DNA from: Pseudomonadota bacterium
GTDB lineage: Bacteria; Pseudomonadota; Gammaproteobacteria; Acidiferrobacterales; UBA6901
Direction of reading: 5' to 3'
Assembly (NCBI GenBank): GCA_021785795.1
Contig: JAJYEK010000135.1
Span: 1-9,642, forward strand
DNA length: 9,642 bases
The position numbers and the translations under genes were made by a program. The notes under the pieces were generated by a model that was not told the DNA's origin, searched no databases, and saw only the letters and a program-made list of their open reading frames with translations. Positions 6,236 to 9,642 of the stretch are shown here, in pieces (within the stretch, counting starts at the first letter, position 1; each line of letters starts with the position of its first letter).

Positions 6236-6730
6236 ATGGATGACGATCTGATCGTCCTGGCGCAGCAGGTGGGGCACGATTTGCACACGGCCGGCTATTC
6301 TCTTGCCACGGCCGAATCCTGTACCGGTGGCTGGGTCGCGCAGGTCCTGACGTCGATTCCCGGAAGTTCACGCTGGTTCGAGCGTGGTTTTGTCACCTAC
6401 AGCAACCTGTCGAAACGGGAGTTGTTGGGCATCAAGACCGAGACATTGGCCCGGTTTGGGGCTGTGAGCGAACAGACGGCCCGGGCGATGGCTGAGGGCG
6501 CGCTGGCCCACAGCCATGCCGAATATGCGCTGGCGATCACCGGGATTGCCGGACCTGGGGGCGGCACGCCAGAAAAGCCCGTAGGAACTGTGTGTTTTGC
6601 GTGGGCACGGCGGCAGCACCCCAGCCTCAGTGCGACGCGGCTCTTTGGCGGAGACCGGCAGGAGATCCGCCGGCAGTCGGTGGCGGCGGCCCTGGAAGGG
6701 TTGCGCGACTACGCCGCGCGGGAGGGATGA
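6236..6730 (+). CDS. pncC: Nicotinamide-mononucleotide amidohydrolase PncC (CinA C-terminal domain family)
   Basis: A 164-residue stand-alone CinA C-terminal-type domain. The family deamidates NMN to nicotinate mononucleotide, recycling NMN left by NAD-dependent DNA ligase into NAD. Visible signatures are TAESCTGGW (25-33) with the presumed nucleophile Ser28, WFERGFVTYSN (47-57), a nearby Lys60 that may be the catalytic base, GAVSEQTARAMAEGAL (75-90), GIAGPGGGTPEKPVGTV (103-119) and FGGDRQEIRRQSV (137-149). The N-terminal molybdopterin-type domain of full CinA is absent, as in E. coli PncC. ATG 6236 has CAGG about 6 bases upstream. pncC directly before recA is a common arrangement in Gammaproteobacteria; older annotations call it competence/damage-inducible protein CinA. 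Confidence 0.96.
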   Translation: MDDDLIVLAQQVGHDLHTAGYSLATAESCTGGWVAQVLTSIPGSSRWFERGFVTYSNLSKRELLGIKTETLARFGAVSEQTARAMAEGALAHSHAEYALAITGIAGPGGGTPEKPVGTVCFAWARRQHPSLSATRLFGGDRQEIRRQSVAAALEGLRDYAAREG

Positions 6731-6916
6731 GGGAGGTCCCGCTCGCCCGCCCTCTGGACGACGATCCAGCCCAACTGGGGCTAGGACTGACCCGCCCAGT
6801 TATGAAATAATCCACAAGATAAATCTTTAATTAAGTCTTCACTATGCAGTGATCGGGCGTGACAGGACGCGCGCCTTCCACCACAAACTCGACAGGGTTA
6901 ATCGCGAGGGCAGGCA
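6731..6916. other. 186-base pncC-recA intergenic region without a canonical LexA box
   Basis: The first half is GC-rich and holds a small hairpin, AGCCC (6768-6772) with GGGCT (6778-6782), that lacks a T-run. The second half begins with an AT-rich tract (6799-6846), the likely promoter. The last 60 bases are GC-rich and end in the ribosome binding site GAGGG (6906-6910). CTGT does not occur anywhere in the region, so no CTGT-N8-ACAG operator is possible. ACAG occurs twice, inside GACAGG near 6861-6866 and 6891-6896. Confidence 0.6.
6799..6846 (+). promoter_or_regulatory. AT-rich probable recA promoter region
   Basis: This 48-base tract is conspicuously AT-rich between GC-rich flanks. It contains the palindrome TTAATTAA (6827-6834) and -10-like hexamers such as TTTAAT (6826-6831) and CACTAT (6840-6845). 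No -35 close to consensus sits at the proper distance from either, so the exact start cannot be chosen. It is assigned as the promoter from composition and its place 70-120 bases before recA. Confidence 0.35.
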
Positions 6917-7969
6917 ATGGACACCAACAAGGGCAAGGCACTTAGTGCGGCATTGAGTCAGATCGAGAAGCAGTTTGGCAAGGGATCGGTCATGCGCCTC
7001 GGCGACGGCGGGACGATTGCTAATGTCGAGGTGGTGCCGACCGGATCGCTGGGTCTCGACATTGCCCTCGGCGTGGGCGGTCTGCCCCGCGGCAGAGTCG
7101 TTGAGATCTATGGCCCGGAGTCCTCGGGAAAGACGACACTCACTCTACAGGTGATCGCCGAGGTGCAAAAGCTGGGTGGAACTGCGGCCTTCATCGACGC
7201 CGAGCATGCGCTGGATCCGGCATACGCCAAGAAGCTAGGGGTGAATATCGACGATCTCCTCGTGTCACAGCCTGATTCGGGCGAACAGGCTCTCGAGATC
7301 ACGGACATGCTGGTGCGCTCGAGCGCAGTCGACGTGGTGGTGGTGGATTCGGTGGCGGCGCTCACGCCCAAGGCTGAGATCGAGGGCGAAATGGGCGATT
7401 CGCACATGGGGCTGCAGGCGAGGCTCATGTCGCAGGCCCTGCGCAAGCTCACCGCCAACATCAAACGTTCCAATGCGCTGGTTATTTTCATTAACCAGAT
7501 ACGCATGAAAATTGGGGTCATGTTCGGCAATCCCGAAACCACTACGGGCGGCAACGCCCTCAAGTTCTACGCTTCGGTGCGTCTCGACATCCGTCGTATC
7601 GGGTCGATCAAGAAGGGCGAGGAAGTCATCGGCAACCAGACGCGCGTCAAGGTGGTGAAGAACAAGATGGCCCCGCCATTCCGGCAGTGCGAGTTCGACA
7701 TTCTCTACGACGAGGGAATTTCCAAGGAGGGCGAGCTGATCGATCTCGGCGTCGCGCACGGTGTCATCGAGAAGTCCGGCGCCTGGTATAGCTATAACAA
7801 GGACCGCATCGGACAGGGCAAGGACAACACGCGCCAGTTCCTGAAGGAAAACCAGGCGATTGCCGCGGAAATCGAGGCGCGCGTCCGCGAGCTTACACGC
7901 AACCAGCCGCAGAGCGGGGGTGTGACTGCGGATGAAGAGCCGGGCATTCCGCAGGAGGTCGAGGTCTGA
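6917..7969 (+). CDS. recA: Recombinase RecA
   Basis: A 350-residue RecA of normal length (353 in E. coli). It forms ATP-dependent filaments on single-stranded DNA, catalyses strand exchange and acts as co-protease for LexA cleavage. Visible elements are the N-terminal helix ([19 protein letters not shown], 11-29), Walker A GPESSGKT (66-73), the catalytic Glu in [15 protein letters not shown] (95-109), the Walker B strand VVVDSVAAL (141-149), loop L1 around [12 protein letters not shown] (154-165), [20 protein letters not shown] (193-212) containing the start of loop L2, and the acidic C-terminal tail ([13 protein letters not shown]). No intein is present. ATG 6917 has GAGGG six bases upstream. 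It is followed at once by recX, with which its stop probably overlaps. The upstream region lacks the usual LexA box, so SOS control may differ or use another operator. Confidence 0.99.
   Translation: MDTNKGKALSAALSQIEKQFGKGSVMRLGDGGTIANVEVVPTGSLGLDIALGVGGLPRGRVVEIYGPESSGKTTLTLQVIAEVQKLGGTAAFIDAEHALDPAYAKKLGVNIDDLLVSQPDSGEQALEITDMLVRSSAVDVVVVDSVAALTPKAEIEGEMGDSHMGLQARLMSQALRKLTANIKRSNALVIFINQIRMKIGVMFGNPETTTGGNALKFYASVRLDIRRIGSIKKGEEVIGNQTRVKVVKNKMAPPFRQCEFDILYDEGISKEGELIDLGVAHGVIEKSGAWYSYNKDRIGQGKDNTRQFLKENQAIAAEIEARVRELTRNQPQSGGVTADEEPGIPQEVEV
7953..7959 (+). promoter_or_regulatory. Strong Shine-Dalgarno sequence inside the recA 3' end, deciding the recX start
   Basis: AGGAGGT is a near-perfect match to the anti-Shine-Dalgarno. 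It lies in the codons for the last RecA residues and is exactly six bases before CTG 7966, in the recX frame. Acidic Glu/Val codons in RecA could produce it by chance, but its spacing and the family-like residues encoded after CTG favour a real role in recX initiation. Confidence 0.5.
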
Positions 7970-8448
7970 TAACGGGCCGGCGGACTGCAGGTAAGCCGCC
8001 GGATCCGACGCAGGCGCGGCAGGCCGCATTGGACATGCTTGCGCGGCGCGAGCACAGCAGCGAGGAGCTGCAGGTGAAGCTCCGCGCCAGAGGATATCCG
8101 GAAGGGTTGACCGGGGAGGTGGTTGCGGCGCTGGTGCGCGAAGGACTGGCCTCCGATGCACGCTTCACTGAGGCGCTGCTGATTGCCCGTCGTGCGCGCG
8201 GTTACGGGCCGCTGCGCATACGCGTCGAGCTGGAACAGAAAGGTGTCAGTGGGGAGCTGATTGAGCGCTGGCTGGATGAGTCAGGCAGCGACTGGATTGA
8301 GCAGGTTCGACGGGTACGGGAGAAGAAGTTTGGAAAGCAGCAGCCGGGAGATTTTGCGGAGCGGGTGCGCCAGATGCGCTTCCTGCAGCAGCGGGGCTAC
8401 ACCCACGATCAGATCAAGCGGGCGCTGAGCACCGACGATCTCGACTGA
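7966..8448 (+). CDS. recX: Regulatory protein RecX (start uncertain; probable non-ATG start overlapping the recA stop)
   Basis: RecX binds RecA filaments and limits their growth and activity. The protein is built of three-helix repeats: [31 protein letters not shown] repeat one, then [21 protein letters not shown] and [13 protein letters not shown] of repeat two, and [16 protein letters not shown] at the C-terminus; all match the family. From CTG 7966 it has 160 residues (166 in E. coli). The only conventional starts are TTG 8029 and ATG 8035, giving about 139 and 137 residues, but both cut into the first helix. The residues upstream ([10 protein letters not shown]) look like the family N-terminus. 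No ATG, GTG or TTG lies between the in-frame stop at 7933-7935 and TTG 8029. CTG 7966 shares CTGA with the recA stop and has AGGAGGT six bases before it; ATA 7969 is a weaker option. alaS follows after 27 bases, the classic recA-recX-alaS order. Confidence 0.92.
   Translation: MITGRRTAGKPPDPTQARQAALDMLARREHSSEELQVKLRARGYPEGLTGEVVAALVREGLASDARFTEALLIARRARGYGPLRIRVELEQKGVSGELIERWLDESGSDWIEQVRRVREKKFGKQQPGDFAERVRQMRFLQQRGYTHDQIKRALSTDDLD
7977..8002 (+). other. GC-rich hairpin just after the recA stop
   Basis: CCGGCGG (7977-7983) and CCGCCGG (7996-8002) pair perfectly over 7 bp, all G-C, around a 12-base loop that contains CTGCAG. The stem begins 8 bases after the recA stop and ends before TTG 8029. 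No T-run follows, so it is not a standard intrinsic terminator. It may reduce read-through or stabilise the recA 3' end, comparable in position to the E. coli recA-recX attenuating terminator, or control recX translation. Confidence 0.45.
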
Positions 8449-8475
8449 ACACGCAGGTTCCCACTTTTTGCGCCC

Positions 8476-9642
<1,167 letters not shown>

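Noticed and set aside
6037..6243. 68-codon frame spanning the thiL-pncC gap
   Set aside because: Arg/Ala-rich, no ribosome binding site, overlaps both neighbours and is unlike PgpA or any known protein.
6766..6784. Intrinsic terminator after pncC
   Set aside because: The stem is only 5 bp (AGCCC/GGGCT) and no T-run follows.
7265..8161. 298-codon minus-strand frame antisense to recA and recX
   Set aside because: Opposite strand of unmistakable recA; translation has no family features.

Overview
The window is GC-rich and densely coded. It most resembles a chromosomal segment from a gammaproteobacterium, possibly a purple-sulfur or Chromatiales-like lineage. This is inferred from the gene order ribB(A)-ribH-nusB-thiL ... 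pncC-recA-recX-alaS and from close resemblance of RecA, AlaRS, ThiL and PncC to the E. coli proteins recalled from memory. No tRNA, rRNA, CRISPR array, transposase or other mobile element was seen.

Left part (1-2864), minus strand: a signalling island. It reads, in transcription order, a membrane-anchored Hanks-type Ser/Thr protein kinase (2864-1467), a small lipoprotein of unknown function (1410-811), and a second, paralogous Ser/Thr kinase (617 to beyond the left edge). The first two genes are 56 bases apart and probably co-transcribed. The third lies 193 bases further on, behind an inverted repeat, and may have its own promoter. Both kinases keep every catalytic residue that can be checked.

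Middle part (2914-6047), plus strand: a divergent housekeeping operon. It holds a DHBP synthase fused to a degenerate GTP-cyclohydrolase-II-like domain (RibBX type), lumazine synthase (ribH), the antitermination factor nusB and thiamine-monophosphate kinase (thiL). Genes are 12, -4 and 6 bases apart, and the last two use GTG and TTG starts. RibB makes the four-carbon precursor that RibH condenses with the pyrimidine to form lumazine. ribD and ribE, often upstream in this cluster, are not present here. pgpA, which commonly follows thiL, is replaced by a 188-base gap holding a perfect 15-bp palindrome.

Right part (6236-9642), plus strand: pncC (NMN amidohydrolase), recA, recX and the first 389 codons of alaS. 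The 186-base recA leader has no canonical CTGT-N8-ACAG LexA box. recX appears to overlap the recA stop: the protein family pattern runs upstream of every ATG, GTG or TTG in the frame, and a perfect AGGAGGT lies 6 bases before a CTG codon. A 7-bp GC hairpin sits just after the recA stop.

No gene-free stretch exceeds 300 bases. The three longest gaps (618-810, 6048-6235, 6731-6916) are described individually. I see no convincing new multi-gene defence or biosynthetic system. The least explained part is the kinase-lipoprotein-kinase island.
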